Shown here: positions 10,157-20,579 of the stretch, piece after piece
Layout: each line of letters starts with the position of its first letter
How positions within the stretch are numbered: position 1 is the first letter of the stretch
DNA from: Sycon ciliatum
Lineage: Eukaryota > Porifera > Calcarea > Leucosolenida > Sycettidae
Length of the DNA: 64,000 bases
Assembly (NCBI RefSeq): GCF_964019385.1
Contig: NC_088643.1
Span: 78,011,626 to 78,075,625 of the forward strand
Reading direction: 5' to 3'
Position numbers and translations under genes: made by a program
Notes under the pieces: generated by a model
The model's input: the letters and a program-made list of their open reading frames with translations, nothing else
Databases searched by the model: none
Told to the model about the DNA's origin: nothing

Positions 10157-12979
10157 TCACCGGCCGCGAAGACCATGTGTCAGGGCAGCATAGGCTGCAT
10201 GCGGCTCCGTGCGCGCAACATCCGATAGTGCCTTTAGTTCCGCAATCCACTCGCCTACTCGCCGCCGCACATGCTCGGCAACAGCATCAGACTCGCCAAT
10301 GTAGGAGCCTAGGTATTTCGTGGCGCCGGTCACGATACGTATGCCAGTACCAGCAAACATATTGTAGGCTTCCTCCTCCTGCTCGGGCTTCACGAGAAGA
10401 AGCGTTTTCTCCGGGTTGGTGTTGTATCCGTACAGCTTGCCTTGTTCCTCAACGCTGTCCCACCATCCACGGAGACGAGTCAACTGCCCACCCGCACCAG
10501 AATCATCCGCATACCACGTTTGCCGTACGGTAGGATGCTCAACCTGCAGTGCCTGGACTAGAGGGAGCGTCGCTAAAGCGTAGAAGACCATGGACAACGG
10601 GTCACCTTGCGTAGTGCCCTCGTCGGACGAAATCTCACCACCACCTGCAACAAAGAGTCGAGCCGGGGTGTTATACGAATTTTTCAGTATTGTCGCAATA
10701 GGTGGACACAGGTATTGTACATTGTGCAAAGCTGCTTGTCTGTTCAAGCAGTTGAAGGCATTACGTGCGTCTACCAAAAGAACAGCCTCGCAAGACTCAT
10801 CATCATAAAGGCGTTGCATGGCATGAACAGCAGCTTCGATGCCCGCAGGAAGACCCGAGCATTTCTGTATGAAACCGCACGCTTCTTGAACATCTTGGTT
10901 AACAACTTTCAATATCGCTCTGGTAATGATGCGGCGCAGGACTTCCCCAACACCGATTGGGCGCACACCAGGCTTCTTGTCCAGAGCCACAAGTCGACAC
11001 GCGAGAAAGGGTACCAGGCCAGAGGGTGCAACGTTGGAACTCGCAAGGAGGTGCGCGAGTCCAGACAATGCATTGCACATATTTGTCGATGCGCCTTTAA
11101 ATGAAGAGCACATCCTTCGCCAACAAGCCGAATCAAGACCAGACGGTCCAGCCGAGCCCTCGCAATGCAGCGCCGTGTCTCGCAATAGTGAGGACGTGAG
11201 CGAGTCGAATCGGATTGGGTGGACGTTCTCCCGGGCACCCTGCAAGAGCACCTCCGGGGAGGCAGCCTGCGCTGCAGGGTGCTTCTCCCGCAACAGCTGG
11301 CGCACGGTTGCCCGAGAGCCATCAGAAGACGTCACCACGTCCTCAAGCTTCAATGCGCCGGCTGTGGATTCGGGCTGCAGACTTTTCAACGCCTCATTCA
11401 CCCTGCCAGCAGTCATACAGTCGGCGAAACGTCGAGCCGCATCGTCCTGTCCGCGCTTCCTGTCGCCCGAGGCCCGACCCCCTGTGCTGCGCTGAAGAGA
11501 GCGACCTTCCTCCAGTAAAGACTGAATGTCGTTACTTTTCCAAAGCCGCATCCGCCTCTGTAGATGACCGCTGTTTTCCTTGTCTGTACATTTAGCTCCC
11601 GTCCGCTGCAACGTGAGAACCGGCAGGATGGAAAAGTAGAATAGCGCATCGGTGTCGTCTCCGCCAGACTGAACATACTTGTTGATGTAGGAAGAGAGCT
11701 CATTAACAAGCTCCTTCCCAACAGAACCACATGGTATCTTGAAGAATGACTTCCTCCAGTGAACCACCTCGTCGTATATCTCCTGGGCCAGCGGAGTACT
11801 GGGTTCCATCAGGCCGGCTGTTGGGATGCCAGGCGCCTGTGCCGAAGACACTGGGCGTCCCCCACCAAGAGACCCGTCCCGTTGAGAAGCGCCCAAGCCC
11901 TCGACCCCCAGCAACGCGATGGGAGGTGCCGTGGCCAACAATGGTGGAATGTCTTGGCTTGATGATGCTGGTCCGTCGCCACTCACCATCTCCATGTCAA
12001 TCAGGCTCACTGACGATGCCTCAGCTAACACAGGCACAGCACGAGTCGAGGGCGATAATCTCGCAGGAGGTCCCGGGTCAGGCGCTGAGTGGTCGCCATC
12101 ACTGCGGGGATGTGTGCGGGGATATGTCCGTCTGGTCCAAGAGGGAGGCTGACTGTGCCCATTAGCTGTGGGGTCAACGCCGCGATTGGCACTCGGTACA
12201 CTTGATGCAGCGACCACTGGGACGTGCAGCACATCCAGAGGGTTGCGAAACGACACTGGTAGGATGACCTGCACGAGGTGCTGTGGGCAAAAGAGATGGT
12301 ACATCCTCACCTGCTGACGACGACGTCGGCGCTGCTGCTGATGACAATGATTGATTGATTTTATTTTACTTCGCAAGTTCAAACGGGTTCCTGGCCCAGT
12401 TATATGAAAGCGAAGGATAGAATTTGCCAAAATCCTAATGAATGACAAGTGCCTGGCGCGAGGTCTTAGTGTCTCGGAATTATCACTTGCTGGGTATGTT
12501 CTCCTCAACCAGGCTGGAGGCTGATTATGCCAATCAACGCTCTGGTCAGCACCCACAGTCACACCCGATCGAGCCACATCCTGCCCGACGACCTGTGACA
12601 CGGGAGCCACACCATGCACCGCGATATGCGACCCCACGGTCATAGCCGTGATTTGCTCGCTATTCCGACAGGTTGGTGGTTCGTTGCGGCCGGGATAACA
12701 ATCCACACACGGCTTTCCGGAGCTCTTGCACGAGCATCTTGCACATTTGCCTGTTATCTGACACTGGCAGCAGGGCATTGTCACCAATGGAGTTGTCACA
12801 GGGAATCGCGAGGTCAGCAGGACATGAAGACGCGAAGACCGACAGCAACGTTGAGACGGGCAGGCCTGTAGCCAGCAAAACAGGTGAGAACAGCCTCGCA
12901 CCCTAAGGTGGGGTTTCCCGCACGGAGCACACAGCGCCCTGCTACTGCGTAGGGTCTCGCCAGTGAGGATGCGTTCCAA
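10157..12979 (-). CDS. Retrotransposon ORF: Cys-rich N-terminus and reverse transcriptase
   Basis: The frame is open for 940 codons. The likely true start is the methionine at residue 68 (12778), just before the Cys-rich motif CCQCQITGKCARCSCK (residues 70-85, continuing to about 104), a compact array that should bind zinc. Residues 110-420 are Pro/Ser/Arg-rich and low in structure. RT motifs follow: LLVDARNAFN (catalytic Asp), GTTQGDPLSM, and WYADDSGAGG at 822-831 with the Asp pair. A short SINE-like insertion with tgattgattttattttac lies in frame near 12340-12430, between two similar QPPxWxRRTYP stretches. The ORF ends at a TGA at 10157 that falls in the same frame as the downstream ORF, where homologous elements would be expected to carry Trp. 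The product acts as a reverse transcriptase for target-primed integration; this copy is probably defective. Confidence 0.85.
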   Translation of the reverse strand: MERILTGETLRSSRALCAPCGKPHLRVRGCSHLFCWLQACPSQRCCRSSRLHVLLTSRFPVTTPLVTMPCCQCQITGKCARCSCKSSGKPCVDCYPGRNEPPTCRNSEQITAMTVGSHIAVHGVAPVSQVVGQDVARSGVTVGADQSVDWHNQPPAWLRRTYPASDNSETLRPRARHLSFIRILANSILRFHITGPGTRLNLRSKIKSINHCHQQQRRRRRQQVRMYHLFCPQHLVQVILPVSFRNPLDVLHVPVVAASSVPSANRGVDPTANGHSQPPSWTRRTYPRTHPRSDGDHSAPDPGPPARLSPSTRAVPVLAEASSVSLIDMEMVSGDGPASSSQDIPPLLATAPPIALLGVEGLGASQRDGSLGGGRPVSSAQAPGIPTAGLMEPSTPLAQEIYDEVVHWRKSFFKIPCGSVGKELVNELSSYINKYVQSGGDDTDALFYFSILPVLTLQRTGAKCTDKENSGHLQRRMRLWKSNDIQSLLEEGRSLQRSTGGRASGDRKRGQDDAARRFADCMTAGRVNEALKSLQPESTAGALKLEDVVTSSDGSRATVRQLLREKHPAAQAASPEVLLQGARENVHPIRFDSLTSSLLRDTALHCEGSAGPSGLDSACWRRMCSSFKGASTNMCNALSGLAHLLASSNVAPSGLVPFLACRLVALDKKPGVRPIGVGEVLRRIITRAILKVVNQDVQEACGFIQKCSGLPAGIEAAVHAMQRLYDDESCEAVLLVDARNAFNCLNRQAALHNVQYLCPPIATILKNSYNTPARLFVAGGGEISSDEGTTQGDPLSMVFYALATLPLVQALQVEHPTVRQTWYADDSGAGGQLTRLRGWWDSVEEQGKLYGYNTNPEKTLLLVKPEQEEEAYNMFAGTGIRIVTGATKYLGSYIGESDAVAEHVRRRVGEWIAELKALSDVARTEPHAAYAALTHGLRGR

Positions 12980-13249
12980 GCCTCACACGTTCCAAACCTC
13001 CGCCATTGATCAAACCGAAGGATAAAACTGTAGAATAGTCAGGACCAACAATCAGGCAGCCAGGGAAAGCAGTCAGCAACAGAGCAAGCCTCCTCCCCAG
13101 CCCAGAGCAGCAGAAATACAAACCAGCCACAAGGTCTACCTGATGATGATCAGCAGTTCCCACAGCAGCTGCTGCGTCCCTGCTGGTAATCCTGAAATAA
13201 AGACTATTATGACCTATGATACGACCGTCTTTGTCCTCCACCACTGGCT

Positions 13250-14150
13250 TAGCCGCAGTTTGTCTCTTTATGAGTCTTTAATACGGCCTGAAACATCTGG
13301 GATCCATCACGGAGCTGCTCAACTAATCTACTTCTCTTGCCTGATCATCTAACCGCCTGGAAGCATTATCAAGGCAAGGTTGTAGTGCCTGCACGGATTT
13401 CTTGCGATTTATCTTTCGTTCCGCGATTTCGTAATTTTGTACATTTCTCAAGCTTCTGCGCGGCAACATTTTGTTTACAGGATGTAGCCTTTATCATGTT
13501 GCCATTGTCGGCTACGTAGAGTACCATGCTACGCATGACCCTCGGAACGTTGCGCAGATGTACCACTTCCTGCGAACTCTGCTACATGCTTATGTACTCT
13601 ACCATATTTGTATACATGTGTTTTGTTGTTGTTCCACCAAGTATCCTTTACGAGGATCTAGCTCGGGCATTGAAAGTCGGCTCAGGCTTTCTTCTTCTTG
13701 TTTTTTCCACTTCTGGACTTCTGGCAGTAGTTTGTGGTTTGTCTCTGCACGTAGAATTCTTCCTTCGTTGGACTATCTCCTTGCCATTTCCTGTGAGCAA
13801 TATACCGATTCTCGCTGACTCGATACTGGGAGTTAATTGTTAAAAGAACATTGTCTGCTGTACGCGTGATTAGAGGCACGTTTCCAAACCCTCTAAAAGG
13901 TCTCCTGATTTCATGCTGCACGGCGACTAGCGCGCTAGCGGGGACTAGACAAACTCTTTTTTTTTTAAAGATTCTTTCGGTATACTACGCGTATAGAATA
14001 TTCGATCCGTATAGAAAAAATCATTCCTATCTAAATACTTGATATATTTGTTTCACCCCTAGAAAGTAAGTAGTTCAGCACTTTGAGAAAATATTCGTTA
14101 TTCGTTCGTTATGGGTGAGTATTCGTTCGTTTGTGAAAAAGAATATTCGT
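13250..14150. other. No gene recognised
   Basis: Sequence upstream of the retrotransposon. It has no coding signal I can support. Near 14085-14155 there is an AT-rich run of attcgttcgtt repeats that suggests degenerate transposon sequence. Confidence 0.5.
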
Positions 14151-14159
14151 TGCAGCCCT

Positions 14160-15100
14160 AGATCTACGGCGAAGATGCTTGTAATTGTAGACTCCTTGGT
14201 GTCAGTAGTAATTATCGACCCATTTCCCTCCTCCCGATCGCTTCCAAGCTGCTGGAGAGGTGCGCGTATGAGCAAATCATGTCGCACATACAAGGACCTT
14301 AGGTGAATCATTTCCGAATGCGTTGCCGAATGAACAGTTCGCCTACCGCAAGCAGCATTCCTGCGAAGATCTTTTAGCCACGACAACAAACGACTGGCAA
14401 GCATGTCTAGACAAGGGCCAATTTGTAGTCGCTGCTTTTCTCTCAGCAAAGCATTTGATACAGTCAATCACGCCTCCCGTCTTCAAGAACTCTTCTCTAT
14501 TGGTGTCGGTGGTACTGCACTGCAATGGATAGCTAGTTTCCTATGTGACCGTCGCCAACGAGTAGTCACGAAGCATCAGGAAGGTGAACAGTACACACCT
14601 ACAAGAGGTGTACCCCAAGGGTCAACAGGGTGGTTATCCTACCCTCCGCCACAATGCTCTCCGGGACCTGATTCAAGTGATTGTGGATGCTATGGATGCC
14701 GTCATTCCAGACACGTGCGGGTGGAGCCCACTTCGCTCTCGTTGGACGGTGAAACTTCGCCTGGTGCCACTGTCAATCGTGGCCAAGATGCTCGTTTCCA
14801 CATCTGTGCAAGGGGCTTCTAGTCTCGGCAACAAGACGCACTGAGGGGTCACTCATCCCTCGGCGCCCTTGCTATCGAGAGGGGAGGTTCTTGCCCAGTT
14901 GTCCAGGAATGAAAAGCAGAAAAAGCGTGCTCATCTTGAGAGAGTTGTTAACGTGCTGGGAGCTTTCCCACCTTTGGCTTTTGCCACCAATGGCATGTGT
15001 GGACAGGAATGCTGGCGTGCCCTGAGAAACTTTAATAGTCGGAATTTATTGTGGACAAGCATCCAGATCTGCAATATTCGATTGTTATGTCCCATCTGAG
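14160..15100 (+). mobile_element. Chimeric remnant: jockey-like RT joined to a restriction-like endonuclease region
   Basis: Frames in pieces read SNYRPISLLPIASKLLE (about 14210-14260), then FDTVNHASRLQELFS and TPTRGVPQGS (to about 14625), which are jockey/CR1-type RT motifs. The sequence then passes directly into GGYPTLRHNALRDLIQ (14632-14680), which matches GGFPTIRHNEVRDMIA of the nuclease domain at 9014-10156. Further on, 14869-15050 reads a NEKQKKRAHLERVVNV stretch that matches its ERQKKLQYNERIVNA region. The catalytic RT Asp pair and the nuclease core between the two parts are missing. It is a dead fusion of two element types. Confidence 0.7.
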
Positions 15101-15109
15101 AGCCTCGAT

Positions 15110-15480
15110 ATCTTTCTTGCTGCTGAAGTGATTTGATACGTGTTTTCTTGGCTGCATCTTGTTGTGGGTTGGCACGTGACTTTTACTTCTGTACTAAATA
15201 ATAATAGCTGATTGGCATGGAAAGAAAAAAGGACCGAGAAACTACAAGTTACGCTATAATGTCCACCAACACCACTATGCAGTTACTAAACAATCAGCTC
15301 ATGCGATAACATTGCACGACATACTATAAATTTATCCTCGGCTCTCCATCTGAGTATATGGTACAATTTTATCGGTTCTTTAATACTGGATTTGGTAATT
15401 GTTTTATTTCGCTTGGTTTTGGAATTCTGTATCACAATTTGTGGTTTTCCCAACTAAAGCTTTGAGTGCTAGTAGCGTCC
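15110..15480. other. No gene recognised
   Basis: AT-rich sequence between the RT/nuclease remnant and the start of the duplicated block; nothing supported. Confidence 0.5.
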
Positions 15481-16020
15481 CGTTAGTGTTTGTTTTAGTC
15501 CCTCTTGTGCTCCCCTTATGCATAATCCCTCGCTAAATGTATCACCTAGTGTAATGGTGTAATGGTTGTAATGACCTCTGTGATGCTATTTTTAAACATT
15601 TTGTTTCATTGGTTCTTGTTGCTTGTAGCTCATTTCAAGAGAATGCGCGAAAACTGGTTCATGAATTTCGGAGTCCTTATTGATGATGATGGCGATGAAT
15701 AGCTTGAGACTTGTAGTTTCCTGTCCCTGATTAGGCAATGATCAAATTTTAGGGATTTGGCACAAATAGTGTCGCGTGTGCGCTGCAGGCGCTGATTTGT
15801 GTTCCTCTCAGTAGAAGAATCAAGAGTAAAATCATGGTACTATTGCCAGGAATATACATGCACAGTGGCTACATTTCGACCAGTATGGCTACTGTATACT
15901 TCGTCTTGGGGGTGAGACAAGGGAAAGTTGCCATAAAGAGGTGTGAGCCCGCCTCTTGGCACGTACATGGAGGTTTTGTCAGTTGTCAATCGTTGCTGAG
16001 TGAAATACATGAATTATACT

Positions 16021-16393
16021 TGTTGCATGTGCACATGAGTTGTATGTGTTGCTTGTAATTATCATGCACAGTCATCTAGTGCCTTACTAAAGTTACTATG
16101 CCATCGCATGACACTCCATCCATGTACGGCTTACCTGCACATGACACGCGTTCATGATCAACCAACCTATGTGGTCTAGCTTGTCATCGTATTGTACACA
16201 TCCGGTTCTGGATCCTTCTATCTTCTTCTACTGCTTCTAGCACCTTCCGTCCAGTTCTGATAATCTGGAGTGATTTGCATTTCTTTGTTCTTGTTGTTTA
16301 TGTTCCCAAGGAGTGAAGTCAAAATAGAATGCTCTCGCATGTTGGGTGTGTGTGCTCGAGATAAGTAACAAAGTTCAAGGATCGAACTTTACA
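16021..16393 (+). mobile_element. LTR of a retrotransposon, forward
   Basis: A 373-base sequence begins TGTTGCATG and ends TTTACA, the TG..CA form of an LTR, and is followed at once by a tRNA-Leu-type primer-binding site. It is preceded by atact, the putative 5-base target duplication also found after 16820. Confidence 0.85.
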
Positions 16394-16422
16394 TGGTGTC
16401 AGAAGTGGGATTCGAACCCACG
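16394..16422 (+). promoter_or_regulatory. Primer-binding site complementary to tRNA-Leu 3' end
   Basis: The sequence starts TGGTGTCAGAAGTGGGATTC, the complement of a tRNA 3' end including the non-encoded CCA. The tail ..cccacttctgaca-CCA is typical of metazoan tRNA-Leu. Its place immediately after the LTR is diagnostic for minus-strand primer binding in an LTR retrotransposon. Only about 30 bases of further internal sequence remain before the inverted LTR. Confidence 0.85.
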
Positions 16423-16453
16423 CCTACAGAAGTACACTTGTAGTAAGTAGTAA

Positions 16454-16820
16454 TGTAAAGTTCGATCCTTGAACTTTGTTACTTATCTCGAGCACACACA
16501 CCCAACATGCGAGAGCATTCTATTTTGACTTCACTTCTTGGGAACATAAACAACAAGAACAAAGAAAGGCAAATCACTCCAGATTATCAGAACTGGACGG
16601 AAGGTGCTAGAAGCAGTAGAAGAAGATAGAAGGATCCAGAACCGGATGTGTACAATACGATGACAAGCTAGACCACATAGGTTGGTTGATCATGAACGCG
16701 TGTCATGTGCAGGTAAGCCGTACATGGATGGAGTGTCATGCGATGGCATAGTAAGGCACTAGATGACTGTGCATGATAATTACAAGCAACACATACAACT
16801 CATGTGTAGCACATGCAACA
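16454..16820 (-). mobile_element. LTR of the same retrotransposon, inverted
   Basis: This is the reverse complement of 16021-16393 with only a few differences (for example one base in the aaagaaaggcaaatc stretch). The pair forms an 800-base near-perfect palindrome with a 60-base centre. It is followed by atact, the same five bases that precede 16021. Confidence 0.85.
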
Positions 16821-16856
16821 ATACTTGAAGTACTAATTTTATAACGACCAGTTGGA

Positions 16857-16872
16857 GGGGGGGGGGGGGGGG
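16857..16872. repeat. Poly(G) tract
   Basis: Sixteen G in a row; the other copy of the duplicated block has only ggaggaggggg at the same place. Confidence 0.9.
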
Positions 16873-17290
16873 TCTCGGTTGAATTGCTTTCTATTCATTG
16901 TTATTATTATTATGACGAATCAAGGATGCTCGATTCCTTTGCACAAATCGATGTAGTGGACCGGTAGACCAGGCTTGACTCGCCGGCGGTTGTTGATGGA
17001 GTCATGGCTGCAGGAATGAGTGCGACAATGGTATGGGTGTCAAGCAATTGGCCATCATGCCTATTATGTGATGAGTGACTAGCCCTTCCCAAGGGTTAGA
17101 GTTCAGCATGCTGTCCGCAGATTGAGCTCCAAACCAGGAGAAAGATGAGATTTTCAAAAAGGAAACGTTTTCGAAAGAGAACAGAAATATAGACTTGTTT
17201 CGTTTGATCTCTCTCAACTGTACTGTAAACACATAATTCATATGTCAGCAACTCTGTACTACCAGCTATGCGTACGGATAGCTCTAAGCT

Positions 17291-19434
17291 CTAGAGTTTA
17301 ATTTCATAATTTTTTGTGATGAAGTCATATTGAGCAATGGAGTTCATCAGATTCTTTAGCAACTTGGGAGTCCATTTCACATGATTTCTAGTTCTTGATC
17401 TGACAGGCTTGACTATACTCGCTGAGTCCTCAATGTAATCAGACGGACATTGGATTTTCAGATCATCGCATAGTTTTCTGAGTGTGGAAACAGGATCAGC
17501 AACCATATCCTCACAGCACACATCCACAGTTCGGTAGCGTGCCTTGACTTTAGCCACAGCATCCACCATTCCCGTGTACGTCTTGATGGCACCAGCTAGC
17601 CTCCTCGGGTCATCCAAAACTTCCTTTGCCTCGACGACTGTTCCATTGATGATTTTCCTCTCTCGTCTGTTCCGGAGCAAAATTGTTGCTACGTTGTCTA
17701 GTGGGTGCCGTATCACGTGAACAAACACAAGCTTAATGTTAACCCTTTACTGTCCGTACATACAAGCATCGATCCAATGGGATCGATGGGGTAGGCATTT
17801 TGAAATTATCGTAACTTGCTCAAATCTAGGTCTTTTGGAGAGATCGAAATATGTAGGTCGAAGAGAAAAGTCTCAGCTGTCGCCTCGAACAATTCCCGAA
17901 GCGATACGAAGAGCGGTTGCGGAGTTATCGCACTCGTAATTCTGGTCCCGGGAAATGTGCGTTCAGAGCGCGACGCGCATGTCGACGGCTGGGATTTTCC
18001 CTGTTTACGTCACCTGTTGGCAAGGCTACACCGATTCAAATTCAAAAGTAGGTTCCCGGGAGTCTCTACGAAAATATTTGAGCTCGATACGAGCAACAGG
18101 GGTGACATGGTGGATTGAGATCGATCTCGAGCGTGAGCTCAGCGCTTTTGCGCGTTCCCTGGCTTGCAGCGCTGGACCAGTGCATCCTGTGGCGCCGAGT
18201 GTGGGCTCATTGCGTTCGTCTCGTCAAGACCTTTCCAGGATGCCCAAGATCGTGGAAATCGTCAAATTCAAACCAAAGTTACGTCTAATTTTAGTTTCAG
18301 ATTTTGTGGTTGCGTGGGCTTGTATACATTTTAATCGGACAGTAAAGGGTTAAGAGCTTTGGAGATCTGCTCAAATACATCACCATCGATTTTCGCTCTA
18401 TGCACACCATTAATGAGCTTAGCTGTGCGGCCACCATGCTTGTCACCAATAATGGTGATGGACTTGTTATAGTTCCCTTGCCACTGATGGGGTACACCGT
18501 ACGTATAGCCATTGCGTGTCTTTGAGTAGCGACTCCCGGGTGCAGCAGCACGCAGGGAATAGTATGCCTGCTGGAATGTCTCATTGAAGAGAGTGTTGAA
18601 CACCGTCATACGGGTCTGCTCTGATTTTTCCAGACCTTCCCAGTGGCTCAGCATATCGTATTCATGTGAGACAACCATATGAGGGTGTGCGTCTAGCTGA
18701 GCTGCAACCAAACTGTGACAGCTGCGCGGATAGCCAACAAACAAGATGAACTCCCGCACGTGTTTTGCTATATCTTCTGACACGCCATGCTGCTGTCTAC
18801 CTTGATTCGCCCATACCCCAGCTGCAGACTCAACATTTAGTGGTGGCCGCTTGGAGACAAATGGAAATGGGTGACGGACCCCGTCCTCATCAACACTCAT
18901 ATGGCTAGGGCTATCAGTTAGATAAGCATGTTTCCTGGTGCTCAGGATCCTGGGCTGAAATCCAGTGGGAGGTGTAGATGCAGATTTCTTCTTACGGCGT
19001 ACAGGGCCCGTATCACCAGGTTGACCTGGGGATTTGGATGTTCGACTGCTTGCCTCAATATCTTTTGTGTCTGATTTGATGAGCTGAACACGGCCGCTCC
19101 TTTTCCCCCTGGTCTTTTTCTGGGCACTGTGTGTGTGTGATTGAACCGCTCCATTCTCTGTCTTCCAATTCAGTTTTCCACTGGTTTCGAAGCCTGGCTG
19201 TTCTGTATCAATGTCACCAAAATGCCCCCTAACAGTCATTCCCGTGGTTTGACCTCCTCTGTCTTGACTTGCCTTACTCTTGCTGCGACGACCGGTCCGG
19301 ATGTAACGCCCCAGGCCATCGCCCAGCTTGGGTATGGTGAGATGCGGACGGGTGGCCACATGGATGAGGGCAACCAGCGCAATTGCTACTACCACACACC
19401 CAGCAACGCTTCGACTGGTACTTCCTAGCCTCAT
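17291..19434 (-). pseudogene. Sulfotransferase gene disrupted by a TTAA-flanked element
   Basis: The frame starts at the Met at 19434 (MRLGSTSRSVAGCVVV..), which aligns with the start of the intact paralogue at 34081; the longer frame from 19488 is an upstream extension. It encodes the same plan: short cytosolic tail, one membrane segment, Ser/Lys-rich stem, then the sulfotransferase domain with GYPRSCHSLV. After ISKALN the frame is cut by a 607-bp insertion, and the remaining 146 codons (VFVHVIRHPLDN to KNYEIKL) resume at 17741 and end at 17291. Removing the insertion together with one TTAA restores the frame, and no other stop is seen. The catalytic domain is almost identical to the paralogue while the N-terminal stem is clearly diverged. 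Confidence 0.9.
17743..18349. mobile_element. piggyBac-like non-autonomous element (MITE)
   Basis: The 607-bp insertion has termini CCCTTTACTGTCCG and CGGACAGTAAAGGG, 14-base perfect inverted repeats. It is flanked on both sides by TTAA (17739-17742 and 18350-18353). The uninterrupted paralogue has a single TTAA at the same codon (32910-32913). TTAA target duplication and a CCC terminus are hallmarks of the piggyBac superfamily. No transposase frame is present. Confidence 0.92.
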
Positions 19435-19499
19435 CTGATGTTCTATTGTGCTAGCCCGCGACCACACTGAGCAGCTATAGTTTAGCACAACTCGCTCGT

Positions 19500-20575
19500 C
19501 ATGTAGAACTAAAGACGTCCACGCACTGTACTACTACCCAAACACTTCCAATAAGTATCATAGTGTAACTAGCTTCGATACAGGTAGCTCATGATAACTG
19601 TAATCGGCCGCACGGCATGACGGTGAGGCACAGTTCTTGTCAAACATTTACTGGGATCTGCCGCCATTCATCACTGAATCGACACTGAGTCGGAGAAAGC
19701 AGGTACTATGTGCAATACATTGGACATGCACATAGTATCGGACATACTGAGTCCGCGGTTTCCTTTGCAAAGTTCTGCAAGCACCATTCTGACAGAATGG
19801 AAACTGAAGAATAGTCGCACATGATGCAGATAAAAGATGTAAAGCACACTTCGTTCGTGTACGTAGAACTATGTCAGTATGTGCATATGTGGTCTATTTC
19901 ATGCCGAAACCAAGCACGAACCAGTGAACCAGGTCCTCAATAACTGCACGGAGATCTACGCATATATGTGCAGCACATGATCAGGCTTCCGCTTTTGAAA
20001 CTGGGTACATGGACCTAATAGTAATAGCTATCCTGTCCCTGGCGCTACAATGTAGTCACTAAGAATAGCGCCCAGTGTCCAATTTAGTAGGTGCACTATG
20101 ACCGTACATGTACCAGCAGTGTCATTGGTGGTCCACGCGGCCACGGTCAGCTTGTTTGCAAACACTAACAACAGGTTGCACCCGTTGTGGCACCGGCATG
20201 CTCCTGATCAGGTTCATGATTCGTGCTACTACTGTAATCTGTATTCACTTCGTCTTGGGGTTAGACATGGGGACGTTGTCTTACTAGGGTGTGAGCTAGC
20301 CCGCCTCTTGATCTTGGCACATAATTGTCATGCTGTACTCGATCGCGGTTCAATACCCCCCCCCCCCCCCCGGGATTTCCAGGAGGCTCTTGTTGACTTG
20401 CATACAATACATAACCACCATGATAACAGGAACAAAGGATTTTCCAGGACCAAACTTTTCACATAGCTTGAAGGTGGCCTGGTGGAGTCATGAGTGTGGT
20501 GTGTGGATTGTCTGGCATGCTTTGCACGTACATGTACATTCATGCATCTATGCCGTCCTTATCCATGATATCAGT
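19500..20575. other. No gene recognised; one diverged repeat of the sulfotransferase 3' flank
   Basis: Upstream flank of the disrupted sulfotransferase. At about 20230-20330 a stretch with cttcgtcttggggttagaca and a gcccgcctcttg motif is a diverged relative of 15890-15965 and 31810-31890. A poly(C) tract lies at 20356-20371. No coding region is supported. Confidence 0.5.
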
Positions 20576-20579
20576 CAAC

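Larger units (their letters stand above)
8700..13240 (-). mobile_element. Non-LTR retrotransposon with RT and restriction-like endonuclease
   Basis: A single long minus-strand frame (12979 to 9014) is interrupted by one TGA. It encodes a Cys-rich N-terminus, a reverse transcriptase and a C-terminal nuclease-like domain. The 3' flank to about 8705 is AT-rich with degenerate gaattgaattga repeats, a plausible 3' untranslated tail. No apurinic-type endonuclease domain is seen, consistent with an element that uses the C-terminal nuclease. The outer ends are estimates; no target-site duplication was located. Confidence 0.8.
15485..19434. repeat. Segmental duplication, left copy
   Basis: Blocks at 15490-15630, 15785-16020, 16835-17290 and the sulfotransferase coding region match 30540-30670, 31712-31950, 31960-32460 and 32462-34081 in the same order and orientation. 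Differences are insertions private to one copy: the inverted LTR pair at 16021-16820 and the TTAA element at 17743-18349 here, and the TIR element at 30672-31710 there. Confidence 0.85.
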
